A DNA stretch of 64,000 bases. It comes from CAVYXZ01 sp965223835 (GTDB lineage: Bacteria; Chloroflexota; Anaerolineae; Aggregatilineales; Phototrophicaceae). Position 1 is the stretch's first letter. Each line of letters begins with the position of its first letter. The stretch is from assembly GCA_965223835.1 (NCBI GenBank), contig CBDCXQ010000001.1, positions 1,550,001 through 1,614,000 of the forward strand, in the 5' to 3' direction. The position numbers and the translations under genes are program-made. Below are positions 8,494 to 16,318 of the stretch, piece after piece. The notes beneath the pieces are model-generated. The model did not search any database. It was not told the origin of the DNA and saw only the letters and a list, made by a program, of their open reading frames with translations.

Positions 8494-9405
8494 TTATTTA
8501 AATGAACCCAATGTGATTCCGCGAACCAGATATTTCTGGAAGAACAAAAACATAATGGCAGCGGGACCCGTTGCCAGCACCGCCATCGCCATGCGGGTGG
8601 TTTGCGTTGGCAATGCGCCCTGGATCAAGTCCGGGTTCAGGTTCATGGCATCAGCGTTGCTCTGGATGATGTAGAGCAGGTATTGTAACGGGTAGAGGTT
8701 GGCATCGCGAATAAAATAGAGGGGCGTGGTCCAGTCATTCCAGTAGGCGAGGGCGACGAACAGACCAATGGTCGCCAATGCGGGCTTGGATAGCGGAATA
8801 ACAATCGAGACGAAGATGCGTACCTCGCCTGCGCCGTCCACCCGCGCGGCATCAAATAATTCTTCGGGTAGACCGGCAAAATAGGTACGCAAAATGAGTA
8901 CGTAGAACACGCCGACAAAATGCGGCAGCAGCAACGCCAGAATCGTATCCTGTACTCCCAACCAGCGCGTCATCAAAATATAATAGGGGACTATACCCCC
9001 ATTAAACAGCATGGTAAAGAATACGAAAAAGGATAAGGGTCGGCGCAGGACAAAATCGCGCCGGGACAGCGGATAGGCCAGCATTGACATCAAGATAACA
9101 GCAATGGACGTGCCCACCAGCGTGGTGAAGATGGTGACGATGTAAGCCCGAACAATGGCGTCTGGCTGTCTGAGAATGAGTTCATAAGCTTCCAGGCTGA
9201 ATTCGGAAGGGAGTAAGCCATAGCCGTTAATCGTCAAGGCGGATTCATCAGTAAATGATGCCGATATGATGAGCATAAGCGGGATGAGGCAAGCCAACCC
9301 GAACAGCAACAGCGCCAGATGCACGCTGAAGCGACTCAACAGACTCAAAAAGCGCTCGAAATCCTGTTTTTTGGCGGCGCGTATTTGTTGGGCCTGTACG
9401 GTCAT
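8494..9405 (-). CDS. Sugar ABC importer permease (YtcP/LplC type)
   Basis: A 303-residue inner-membrane permease of the carbohydrate CUT1 family. It has about six hydrophobic helices, the first near residues 30-50 (LLLFGLACLIPLMLII). The EAA loop that contacts the ATPase reads EELFDAARVDGAGEVRIFVSIVIPLSKP, and the protein ends TLGSFK, close to the GITIGAVKG end of LplC/YtcP proteins. It pairs with the permease at 9417 (11-base gap) and the binding protein at 6914. The energising ATPase is presumably encoded elsewhere and shared. Confidence 0.9.
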   Translation of the reverse strand: MTVQAQQIRAAKKQDFERFLSLLSRFSVHLALLLFGLACLIPLMLIISASFTDESALTINGYGLLPSEFSLEAYELILRQPDAIVRAYIVTIFTTLVGTSIAVILMSMLAYPLSRRDFVLRRPLSFFVFFTMLFNGGIVPYYILMTRWLGVQDTILALLLPHFVGVFYVLILRTYFAGLPEELFDAARVDGAGEVRIFVSIVIPLSKPALATIGLFVALAYWNDWTTPLYFIRDANLYPLQYLLYIIQSNADAMNLNPDLIQGALPTQTTRMAMAVLATGPAAIMFLFFQKYLVRGITLGSFK

Positions 9406-9416
9406 CAGTGGCTCCT

Positions 9417-10418
9417 CTAAAACAGGGACAGCGGCTCGTCATGCCGCTCTATGCGCCGGACAACCCAGTTAAAGAACAACACCAGCGTAAATCCGACAAT
9501 TGACTGGTAGAACTGAGCGGCAGCGGCCATGCTGACATTTTGCGTCACCAGCAGTGACCGATAAATGAAGGTGTCCAGGACATCAGTCACCGGGTAGAGT
9601 AAGGGCTGGTTACGCGGGACCTGGAAAAACAGACCAAAATCGGCACTGAAAATACCCGCTATCGCCAGCAAAAGGTTGATGACCACCAGTGGCAGGATCA
9701 TGGGGAAGGTGATTTTGAGGAACTGTTGCCATTTATTGGCCCCATCAATGCGGGCGGCTTCGTACAGTTGCGGATCAATCGCCAGCATACCCGCCAGGTA
9801 GATCAGGCTGCTGATGCCCACACCATTCCACAGGCTTGCCAGTAAAAGTATCACCGGCCAGTATTGCGCGGTCGTATACCAGCCAATCGGTTCCGCACCA
9901 CTTGCCTTGAGAAAGGTGTTGATAACCCCGTTGTCAGTCGATAGCAGTGCGAATACGAAATAGGAGGCGATGACCCACGAGATAAATCGCGGCAGCAAGA
10001 GCATGGTCTGGTAGTATTTTGTCAGGGCACTGCTGTAAATCTCAAACATGAGCCAGGCGACGAAGAGCGCGACCCCCAGCCCAACGGTGATGAACATGAG
10101 ATTGAGCAACACGGTATTGCGGGTAGCCCGCATGGCGGTGTCAGTGGCGAAGAGGAACTCGAAATTTTTGAGGCCGACAAAATCGCTGCCGAATACACCG
10201 CGGCGTGCTTTAAAATTAGTAAAGGCGATCCAGATTCCAAATAAGGTTACATACTTAAAAATGAAAATCCAGATGAGCGCGGGCAGGGCCATTAGGAACC
10301 AGATCAGGTTACGGCGAAACTTCTGACCCTGTAGCCCGACCATTCGACCAGTAAGTCCGGCTGCCGGTGGCGGGGCGGCTACCACACCCTGATCGTCTAA
10401 CGATAATCCCATATCCAT
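9417..10418 (-). CDS. Sugar ABC importer permease (LplB type)
   Basis: A 333-residue CUT1-family permease and the first gene of the operon. After a roughly 40-residue cytoplasmic N-terminus come helices beginning LIWFLMALPALIWIFIF, then the LplB-type segment WIAFTNFKARRGVFGSDFVGLKNFEFLF. The EAA loop is PQLYEAARIDGANKWQQFLKITFPMILP. LplB and YtcP homologues always form a heterodimeric channel. Two possible starts (10418 or 10412) differ by two residues. The promoter at 10519-10547 lies about 100 bases upstream. Confidence 0.9.
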   Translation of the reverse strand: MDMGLSLDDQGVVAAPPPAAGLTGRMVGLQGQKFRRNLIWFLMALPALIWIFIFKYVTLFGIWIAFTNFKARRGVFGSDFVGLKNFEFLFATDTAMRATRNTVLLNLMFITVGLGVALFVAWLMFEIYSSALTKYYQTMLLLPRFISWVIASYFVFALLSTDNGVINTFLKASGAEPIGWYTTAQYWPVILLLASLWNGVGISSLIYLAGMLAIDPQLYEAARIDGANKWQQFLKITFPMILPLVVINLLLAIAGIFSADFGLFFQVPRNQPLLYPVTDVLDTFIYRSLLVTQNVSMAAAAQFYQSIVGFTLVLFFNWVVRRIERHDEPLSLF

Positions 10419-10518
10419 ATCCTAATAAAAATAAAGTAGCATTTCCGACCATGATACCGCACCCATTGGAAGATGGGTAGCATTTTAAACAATCAATGAG
10501 GCTGCTTGAGCATTATAA

Positions 10519-10547
10519 TTTATAATCATTCGCCGATGATTTGTCAA
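10519..10547 (-). promoter_or_regulatory. Sigma70-type promoter of the LplB operon with embedded palindrome
   Basis: Read on the minus strand: TTGACA (10547-10542), 17-base spacer, TATAAA (10524-10519), a near-consensus promoter pointing into the sugar-acid operon. The spacer contains ATCAT-N6-ATGAT (10525-10529 and 10536-10540), a dyad placed where a repressor would block RNA polymerase. No regulator gene for it is obvious next door, since the adjacent MarR has a different motif in its own promoter. Confidence 0.65.
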
Positions 10548-10616
10548 TCGCCAGCCAATTGCCGTTGCACAGCGCGACCCATTCGGATCTTCTAATGGGA
10601 TTTTTATAGAAGCCAC

Positions 10617-10646
10617 TTGACGGTCTTGTTCGGCAACATTTATGAT
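10617..10646 (+). promoter_or_regulatory. Promoter of the MarR-ABC exporter operon
   Basis: TTGACG (10617-10622), 18-base spacer, TATGAT (10641-10646). Transcription would begin near 10653, giving a leader of under 30 bases before the GTG at 10680. The tandem operator overlaps the -10 box and the start site. Confidence 0.6.
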
Positions 10647-10675
10647 TAGTCTGGCTAATCATTAGTTGAGCTAAT
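10645..10675. promoter_or_regulatory. Tandem MarR operator, two ATTAG-N5-CTAAT sites
   Basis: ATTAG-TCTGG-CTAAT (10645-10659) and ATTAG-TTGAG-CTAAT (10661-10675) are two perfect 5-bp-arm palindromes with identical arms, 16 bases apart centre to centre. They cover the -10 box through +22. Size, spacing and place are those of MarR-family autorepression sites; that the neighbouring MarR protein binds them is inferred. Confidence 0.7.
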
Positions 10676-10679
10676 TAAT

Positions 10680-11141
10680 GTGTCAGGCGATGTTCAAACT
10701 CTATCACAACAGATTCTGCACACCATACCCCTGGTGATGCGCACCGTTTCGGCGGAATTGCGACAGTCGAATCACATTGCGCTGACCGCCCATTTCCGGG
10801 CGCTATGGATTCTGGAACATGGCCCCCAGAGCCTGAGCGGACTGGCCGAGAAGCAATTCGTCAGCCTGCCCACGATGTCGAATTCCATCAGCATTCTGGA
10901 AGAACGTGGTTGGATTCAACGCACGCGCTCAACTGAAGATCGGCGTAAAGTCGTCATTGAAATCGCACCGGCAGGTTTGGCGGTACTGGCCGAAGTTCGC
11001 AGCGAAATGGAGGCCAAAGTATCCACAATTGTCAGTACCTTGAGTGCCGAAGAGCGCGACCAGATCATGCAGGGGTTGGATATTTTGCATCATACATTTC
11101 AGCATGCGATTGAAGATCATTGTAAACGAGAAGGGGACTAA
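10680..11141 (+). CDS. MarR family transcriptional regulator
   Basis: A 153-residue winged-helix protein: ALWILEHGPQSLSGLAEKQFVSLPTMSNSISILEERGWIQR forms the HTH and recognition helix, followed by the wing STEDRRKVVIEIAPAG and C-terminal dimerisation helices. The GTG at 10680 is chosen because it keeps the first dimerisation helix (VMRTVSAELRQ) preceded by the usual 18-20 residues; no Shine-Dalgarno is visible because the operator occupies that space. It is followed after 3 bases by the ABC exporter genes, so it probably represses itself and the exporter and is released by a small-molecule ligand. Confidence 0.88.
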   Translation: MSGDVQTLSQQILHTIPLVMRTVSAELRQSNHIALTAHFRALWILEHGPQSLSGLAEKQFVSLPTMSNSISILEERGWIQRTRSTEDRRKVVIEIAPAGLAVLAEVRSEMEAKVSTIVSTLSAEERDQIMQGLDILHHTFQHAIEDHCKREGD

Positions 11142-11144
11142 ATT

Positions 11145-13043
11145 GTGCAAGCTGTAGCGAAAAGGAAGGGCCAACCGCGCCCTGATTCAACCACCTTACG
11201 GCGAGCAATTGGTTATCTGGGGCGGCAACGACGCACTGCCATGATTGCCTATGGTGCATTGGTGATTGCCACGTTGGCGCAACTGGCGGTGCCGCGACTG
11301 GTTCAGAACATGATTAACACCATCACCAGTGGTTTTGCCGCCCGCCAACTCACGCAATTGCCAGAGCTAGCGCAGGGCGCAGCGGCTCGGCTGGCCGGCA
11401 CGACGATTGAAGAAGCCCAGGCAACCTATGCGACTGCCGAAAGCCTGCTTATCAATGCGGTCTTGCTCATTATTGGCTTTGCAATCGTGCGTGGATTATT
11501 CGCTTTTGTGCAAACATATATGGCGGAAATGACCTCGCAGGGTGCAGCTTTTCACATGCGTAACGATATTTTTGCGCGCATCCAACGCCTGTCTTTCAGC
11601 TATTATGACCGCACGCAGACCGGGCAGTTGATGATCCGCGCTACTGATGATGTAGAGAAGGTCCGCTTATTCATCGCGCAGGGCCTGATTATGGCGGTGC
11701 AGGCGTTTTTGCTGTTGGGTGCGACCCTGATTATTTTGTTTGCGACCAATTGGCAACTCACGCTGGCGATTTTACCCATTCTGCCACTGGCGCTGGTCAT
11801 CTTCATGATCTTTGGTCGGGTTGCACAGCCATTATTCGTCGAGGCGCAGAAACGGTTGTCCGTCCTGAACACGGTGTTGCAGGAAAATCTCACTGGCATC
11901 AAGGTTGTCAAAGCCTTTGTGCGTGAGCCGCAAGAGCAGGCACGATTCGGAGAGGCGAATAAATCACTGTTCGATCAGATGATGCGCATTGCCTGGATCT
12001 TTTCGATTCTATTCCCGCTCATTTTCCTGCTCTCGAATGTCGGGCAAGTGGTCATCCTCTATTTTGCGGGTCAGCAAATCGTACCCGGTACGATTGGCCT
12101 GGGTGAATATCAGTCATTCACACTCTATCTGCTGTACGTCTTTTTCCCACTGGGCCAACTGGGCTTCATCATCTCATTGATGGCGCAAGCCTCGGCCTCA
12201 GCGACCCGTATCTTTGAGATTCTGGATACTGAAAGCGAAGTCAAAAACAAGCCCAATGCCCAGGACATCGCAGAAATTAGCGGCGATGTTGAATTTAAGG
12301 ATGTGACTTTCCGCTACTTCGGGTCGGGCGACGCGGTGCTCAGTGATGTGAGCTTTAAAGCTGCACAGGGTCAGACGATCGCGCTGCTGGGCGCGACTGG
12401 CAGCGGCAAAACCACCATCATCAACCTCATCCCGCGCTTCTACGATGTGAGTGACGGCGCGGTCCTCATTGATGGACAGGATGTACGTGATGTGACGCTG
12501 GATAGCCTGCGCTCACAGATTGGCATCGTGTTGCAGGAGACTAACCTGTTCACGGGCAGCATCCGCGACAACATTGCGTTTGGTCGGCCCGATGCTACGC
12601 TGGAAGAAGTGACGGCGGCAGCCAAAGCAGCGGCAGCCCATGACTTTATCACGGAGTTCCCTGAAGGTTATGAAACACCAGTTGGGGAGCGTGGCGCGAC
12701 GCTTTCCGGAGGGCAGAAGCAACGGATTGCGATTGCACGGGCCTTACTGCTCAATCCCAAACTGCTGATTATGGATGACTCAACCAGTGCGGTTGACTTC
12801 ACCACCGAACGCCGCATTCAAGAGGCGCTGGATAATTTGATGCAGGGGCGCACCAGCTTTGTGATCGCGCAACGCATTTCGACGGTGCAGGCTGCCGACC
12901 AGATTATCGTGCTGGACAAAGGGAAATTGGTCGCGATGGGTACCCACAACGATCTGATGGAAACCAGCCCAATCTACGCCGAAATTTACACATCACAACT
13001 GGTTGAAGATACCCCGGTTGCGGCTGTGAGTGAGGAGAGTTAA
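11145..13043 (+). CDS. Heterodimeric ABC exporter subunit with degenerate ATPase site
   Basis: A 632-residue half-transporter: six-helix exporter membrane domain (about residues 30-350) and a C-terminal nucleotide-binding domain. Walker A is GATGSGKTT (about 415) and the signature is LSGGQKQR. The Walker B motif ends LLIMDDSTSAVD with Asp in place of the catalytic Glu, and the switch-loop position is Gln (FVIAQRIST) in place of His. These substitutions mark the degenerate-site partner of heterodimeric exporters such as TM287/288 or BmrCD. An insertion after the first helix (about residues 60-95, FAARQLTQLPELAQGAAARLAG) makes a large external loop. Start is GTG, 3 bases after marR. Substrate is probably a drug or lipid. 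Confidence 0.9.
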   Translation: MQAVAKRKGQPRPDSTTLRRAIGYLGRQRRTAMIAYGALVIATLAQLAVPRLVQNMINTITSGFAARQLTQLPELAQGAAARLAGTTIEEAQATYATAESLLINAVLLIIGFAIVRGLFAFVQTYMAEMTSQGAAFHMRNDIFARIQRLSFSYYDRTQTGQLMIRATDDVEKVRLFIAQGLIMAVQAFLLLGATLIILFATNWQLTLAILPILPLALVIFMIFGRVAQPLFVEAQKRLSVLNTVLQENLTGIKVVKAFVREPQEQARFGEANKSLFDQMMRIAWIFSILFPLIFLLSNVGQVVILYFAGQQIVPGTIGLGEYQSFTLYLLYVFFPLGQLGFIISLMAQASASATRIFEILDTESEVKNKPNAQDIAEISGDVEFKDVTFRYFGSGDAVLSDVSFKAAQGQTIALLGATGSGKTTIINLIPRFYDVSDGAVLIDGQDVRDVTLDSLRSQIGIVLQETNLFTGSIRDNIAFGRPDATLEEVTAAAKAAAAHDFITEFPEGYETPVGERGATLSGGQKQRIAIARALLLNPKLLIMDDSTSAVDFTTERRIQEALDNLMQGRTSFVIAQRISTVQAADQIIVLDKGKLVAMGTHNDLMETSPIYAEIYTSQLVEDTPVAAVSEES

Positions 13044-13047
13044 CCGC

Positions 13048-14967
13048 ATGTTTATGGATGGCGGTCGCCGAATCTTTGAGAAAGAGGCGCTCAAACCAAA
13101 AAATCTGGGCCAGACACTGGGACGCTTTGCCAGCTATTTCCGCAGTCACTGGCTTGGAGTGGTGCTGGCACTCGTGTTCATCACCGCTAATACCTGGACA
13201 CAGGTGGTTGCGCCTGAATATATTGGGCAAGCTGTTGATTGTTACCTGTTCCCCACAACGCCAGATGCCTGCTGGTATGCGACGATTACCACTGACATGA
13301 GCGATTCTGACCGGTTGGCTGGATTGGGCCAGATGGCCTTGCTGCTGATCGGGCTGTACGTTGCTGGTGCGGTGCTGGCCGGGCTGGGTTTTTATTCGAT
13401 GCGCTGGTCCGGGCAGCATGTTCTCTTGAAGATTCGTAAAGATCTGTTTGCCCAGATGCATCGGTTGTCGATGGGTTTTTACGCCCGCAATGAAGTAGGT
13501 GACGTCATGAGTCGCGTCACCAATGATACTGATACGATACAACTGGTGTTTAACTTCGCCTTGATGCAGGTGATTAGCGGTGGATTACTCATCGTCTGGA
13601 TCATCGTCAAAATGCTGCAACTGAACGTGACCTATGCGCTGTATAGCCTGGCAATTGTACCGATCATGGTGGTGGCGACTGTATATTTCTCGAATCAGGC
13701 CCGCCGCGCGTTTCGCCTAGCTCGGCAGGAGTTGGGGACCGTGAACGCCGACTTGCAGGAAAGCATTGCTGGTGCGCGTGAAGCCCAGGCGTTTAACCGC
13801 GAAGAAGCCACCATTGCCCAGTTCGAGCGGTCCAACGAAGCGAATCGGGCCGCAAATGTGCGGGCAGCGGCGTTTACCAGTGCGCTTAGCCCGGTACTCG
13901 AAGCGCTGGGTTACGTAGCATTAGGTATCGTCGTGCTGGTGGGTGGCATTGCGGTGTTGCGTAACGAGCCATTGGCCGGTGGCACCACGATTACACTGGG
14001 AATTGTTTTCGCGTTCGTCGGTTATACGCAGCGTTTCAGCCAGCCGATTCAACAGATCGCGATGTTATGGACCAATGTCCAGAGCGCAGTCGCAGGTGGT
14101 GAACGCATCTTTGGGTTGCTGGATGAGCATATCGATATTACCGATAAGCCGGGTGCGCCACCCATGCCGCAGATTGCGGGCAAGGTCGAATTTGTTGACG
14201 CTCATGCGGAATATATCAAAGGAGAACCGGTGCTGAAGGGCGTGAGCTTTGCCGCAGAACCCGGCCAAACGATTGCGATTGTAGGGCCGACTGGGGCGGG
14301 AAAAACGACGATCATCAACCTGTTGCCCCGCTTTTACGACGTGACGCAGGGCGCGGTGAAAATTGACGATCATGATGTGCGCGATGTCACGGTTGAAAGT
14401 CTGCGCAATCAGATTGGTATAGTGTTACAGGATACATTCCTATTCTCCGATACCGTCATGAACAACATTCGCTATGGTCGGTTAGATGCGACTGACGAGG
14501 AAGTGATCGCGGCTGCGAAAATGGTCGCGGCAGATACGTTCATCGAGCGCCTGCCCGAAGGCTATGAAACGGTTTTGGGCGAACGGGGCAGCGGCCTCAG
14601 CCAGGGTCAACGCCAATTGATCGCGATTGCACGGGCGGCCCTGATGAATCCGCGTATCCTGATTCTGGATGAGGCAACTTCCAGCGTGGATACCCGTACC
14701 GAACGGCTCATCCAGCAAGCGTTTGAGAAGTTGTTGGAAGGGCGGACTAGCTTCGTGATCGCACACCGCTTGAGCACGATTCGCAACGCCGATCAAGTGC
14801 TCATGTTGCAGGACGGGCTGATTGTCGAGCGGGGTACGAATCATCAATTGCTCGACCGCCAGGGTGCATACTACGATATGTATATGAGCCAGTTCCACGA
14901 GGCTGAAGATAACACAGCGAATGCCAACGGTAAGTCAGCCGTGCAGCTTGAACCAGGCGGCGACTAA
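13048..14967 (+). CDS. Heterodimeric ABC exporter subunit with canonical catalytic residues
   Basis: A 639-residue half-transporter started at ATG 13048, which has GAGGAGAG (13032-13039) 8 bases upstream inside the end of the previous gene. The nucleotide-binding domain has Walker A GPTGAGKTT (about 412), Walker B ILILDEATSSVD with the catalytic Glu, and FVIAHRLST with the switch histidine. Its signature motif is LSQGQRQ in place of LSGGQ, the change known from TM288, where it faces the degenerate site of the partner. Residues about 60-95 form an external loop with two cysteines (CYLFPTTPDACWY). Together with the preceding gene it should form one MarR-controlled exporter. Confidence 0.9.
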   Translation: MFMDGGRRIFEKEALKPKNLGQTLGRFASYFRSHWLGVVLALVFITANTWTQVVAPEYIGQAVDCYLFPTTPDACWYATITTDMSDSDRLAGLGQMALLLIGLYVAGAVLAGLGFYSMRWSGQHVLLKIRKDLFAQMHRLSMGFYARNEVGDVMSRVTNDTDTIQLVFNFALMQVISGGLLIVWIIVKMLQLNVTYALYSLAIVPIMVVATVYFSNQARRAFRLARQELGTVNADLQESIAGAREAQAFNREEATIAQFERSNEANRAANVRAAAFTSALSPVLEALGYVALGIVVLVGGIAVLRNEPLAGGTTITLGIVFAFVGYTQRFSQPIQQIAMLWTNVQSAVAGGERIFGLLDEHIDITDKPGAPPMPQIAGKVEFVDAHAEYIKGEPVLKGVSFAAEPGQTIAIVGPTGAGKTTIINLLPRFYDVTQGAVKIDDHDVRDVTVESLRNQIGIVLQDTFLFSDTVMNNIRYGRLDATDEEVIAAAKMVAADTFIERLPEGYETVLGERGSGLSQGQRQLIAIARAALMNPRILILDEATSSVDTRTERLIQQAFEKLLEGRTSFVIAHRLSTIRNADQVLMLQDGLIVERGTNHQLLDRQGAYYDMYMSQFHEAEDNTANANGKSAVQLEPGGD

Positions 14968-14998
14968 ACGTAACCGATAAGTCCATAATTCTCAATTG

Positions 14999-15037
14999 AA
15001 CGGTGTTTACGCTACGAGTAGACACCGTTTTTATTTA
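14999..15037 (+). terminator. Rho-independent terminator after the ABC exporter
   Basis: AACGGTGTTTAC pairs with GTAGACACCGTT (one T-G pair) around a 7-base loop, 12-bp stem in all, running directly into TTTTTATTT. It begins 31 bases after the exporter stop codon and ends the marR operon. Confidence 0.85.
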
Positions 15038-15103
15038 CTGCTAAGCGTCTGGGTATCGGTCAGCGTTACAATAGTGGAGCGGTTTGATGCGCAGGAGGCC
15101 ATG

Positions 15104-16255
15104 ATGAAATTGTTTCGATTGCTCCTTGTCTTGATGATTTTTGCCGCCGGTTTGTTGCTGGGCGGCGCGATTGTCTTACGGTCGATTGCCGGGCCGGTTG
15201 CCAATGGCTTCGGTGGAATGGCGCTGGTGCCTACGCCAACCCGGTTGGCTGACGATGTATTTTCCGAATTGGATGCCTTCGATCAGGTGATGATTAACCT
15301 TTATGATCGAGTGAGTCCAGCGGTGGTGCATATTATCAGCCGCAGCCAGACGATTAATCCCTTTTTCGGCGCTCAAAGCCGCGAGGGCACAGGTTCCGGT
15401 TTTTTCTACGATACGGCGGGGCATATCATCACCAACTTCCACGTCATCAGCGGGGCGTTTGAGGTCGATGTGGTGTTGGCAACGGGCGAATCAGTCCCGG
15501 CACAATTGATTGGCACTGACCGCGAAACCGATCTGGCAGTGCTCAGAATTGACGCACCCTCGGCAGCGATTTTGCCATTGGAAATTGGCGATTCGGCATC
15601 GGTACGGGTTGGTCAAACCGTTTTGGCGCTGGGCAACCCATTTGGTCTGGAACGCACGCTCACGACGGGTATTGTCAGCGCACTGGGGCGGCGATTGGAT
15701 ACAAATGAGGGCGCATTAGTCGGCCAGGCGATTCAAACCGATGCCGCGATTAACCCCGGTAATTCTGGCGGCCCGTTGCTCGATACACGGGGGCGGGTGA
15801 TTGGTATAAACACTGCCATCAATTCGCCGAGTGGCGGCTCAGTCGGCATTGGTTTCGCAGTGCCGTCGAACGCAGTCCAGCGCGTCGTGCCTGAACTTAT
15901 TGCCAATGGGCGCTATTTACACCCGGATTTGGGGATTCAGGTGGCCGAACTGGGGACGGAAGTGACGCCCGGTGAGGATAGTCGTGTTCGCCTGGGGTTG
16001 CTGGTCGTCCAGGTGCAAGCAGGTGGCATGGCCCAGCAAGCGGGGTTGCAGCCTGCCGAGGTGTTTGCGCGGCGGGGGCGCTATGTATTTTCCGGTGGCG
16101 ACATCATCACGGCCATCAATGATGTACCGGTCGTCAGCCGCAGCGATATGCTCATTTTTCTCGAAGAGAACTTTCGCCCCGGCGATCAGATCGCGCTGAC
16201 AATTTACCGTGATGGTGAGTTTATCAATGTGCCAGTGGTCCTGGGGGCACGGTAG
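15104..16255 (+). CDS. HtrA/DegP-like membrane-anchored serine protease with PDZ domain
   Basis: A 383-residue protein started at the ATG at 15104 (GCAGGAGG at 15091-15098; an adjacent ATG at 15101 is also possible). Residues 3-25 form one hydrophobic anchor, and the rest faces outside. The trypsin-like domain shows the triad: His in TNFHVISG (about 112), Asp in TDLAVLRID (about 144) and Ser in NPGNSGGPL (about 220). A PDZ domain follows, with GGDIITAINDVPV and a C-terminal LTIYRDGE. Predicted role: degradation of misfolded extracytoplasmic proteins. A TACAAT box at 15067-15072 may be its -10 element. The gene stands alone between the exporter terminator and the TipA-like regulator. Confidence 0.9.
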   Translation: MKLFRLLLVLMIFAAGLLLGGAIVLRSIAGPVANGFGGMALVPTPTRLADDVFSELDAFDQVMINLYDRVSPAVVHIISRSQTINPFFGAQSREGTGSGFFYDTAGHIITNFHVISGAFEVDVVLATGESVPAQLIGTDRETDLAVLRIDAPSAAILPLEIGDSASVRVGQTVLALGNPFGLERTLTTGIVSALGRRLDTNEGALVGQAIQTDAAINPGNSGGPLLDTRGRVIGINTAINSPSGGSVGIGFAVPSNAVQRVVPELIANGRYLHPDLGIQVAELGTEVTPGEDSRVRLGLLVVQVQAGGMAQQAGLQPAEVFARRGRYVFSGGDIITAINDVPVVSRSDMLIFLEENFRPGDQIALTIYRDGEFINVPVVLGAR

Positions 16256-16265
16256 GCCGCAAGTC

Positions 16266-16296
16266 TTGACTCTGACGTAACGTGATGGTGTATGCT
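16266..16296 (+). promoter_or_regulatory. MerR-type promoter with 19-bp spacer
   Basis: TTGACT (16266-16271) and TATGCT (16291-16296) are separated by 19 bases, longer than the usual 17 and characteristic of promoters that MerR-family activators untwist. It lies directly ahead of the TipA-like gene, suggesting that this regulator activates itself on ligand binding. Confidence 0.65.
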
Positions 16297-16318
16297 GCTG
16301 GCTGAGTAAGGGGAAGTT

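Noticed and set aside
12904..13542. A 212-codon minus-strand open frame across the junction of the two ABC exporter genes
   Set aside because: It is antisense to two clear transporter genes and its translation shows no domain-like pattern.
14996..15103. TTG start 36 codons upstream for the HtrA protease
   Set aside because: It lies inside the exporter terminator hairpin. The ATG at 15104 has a consensus Shine-Dalgarno and begins directly with the membrane anchor.
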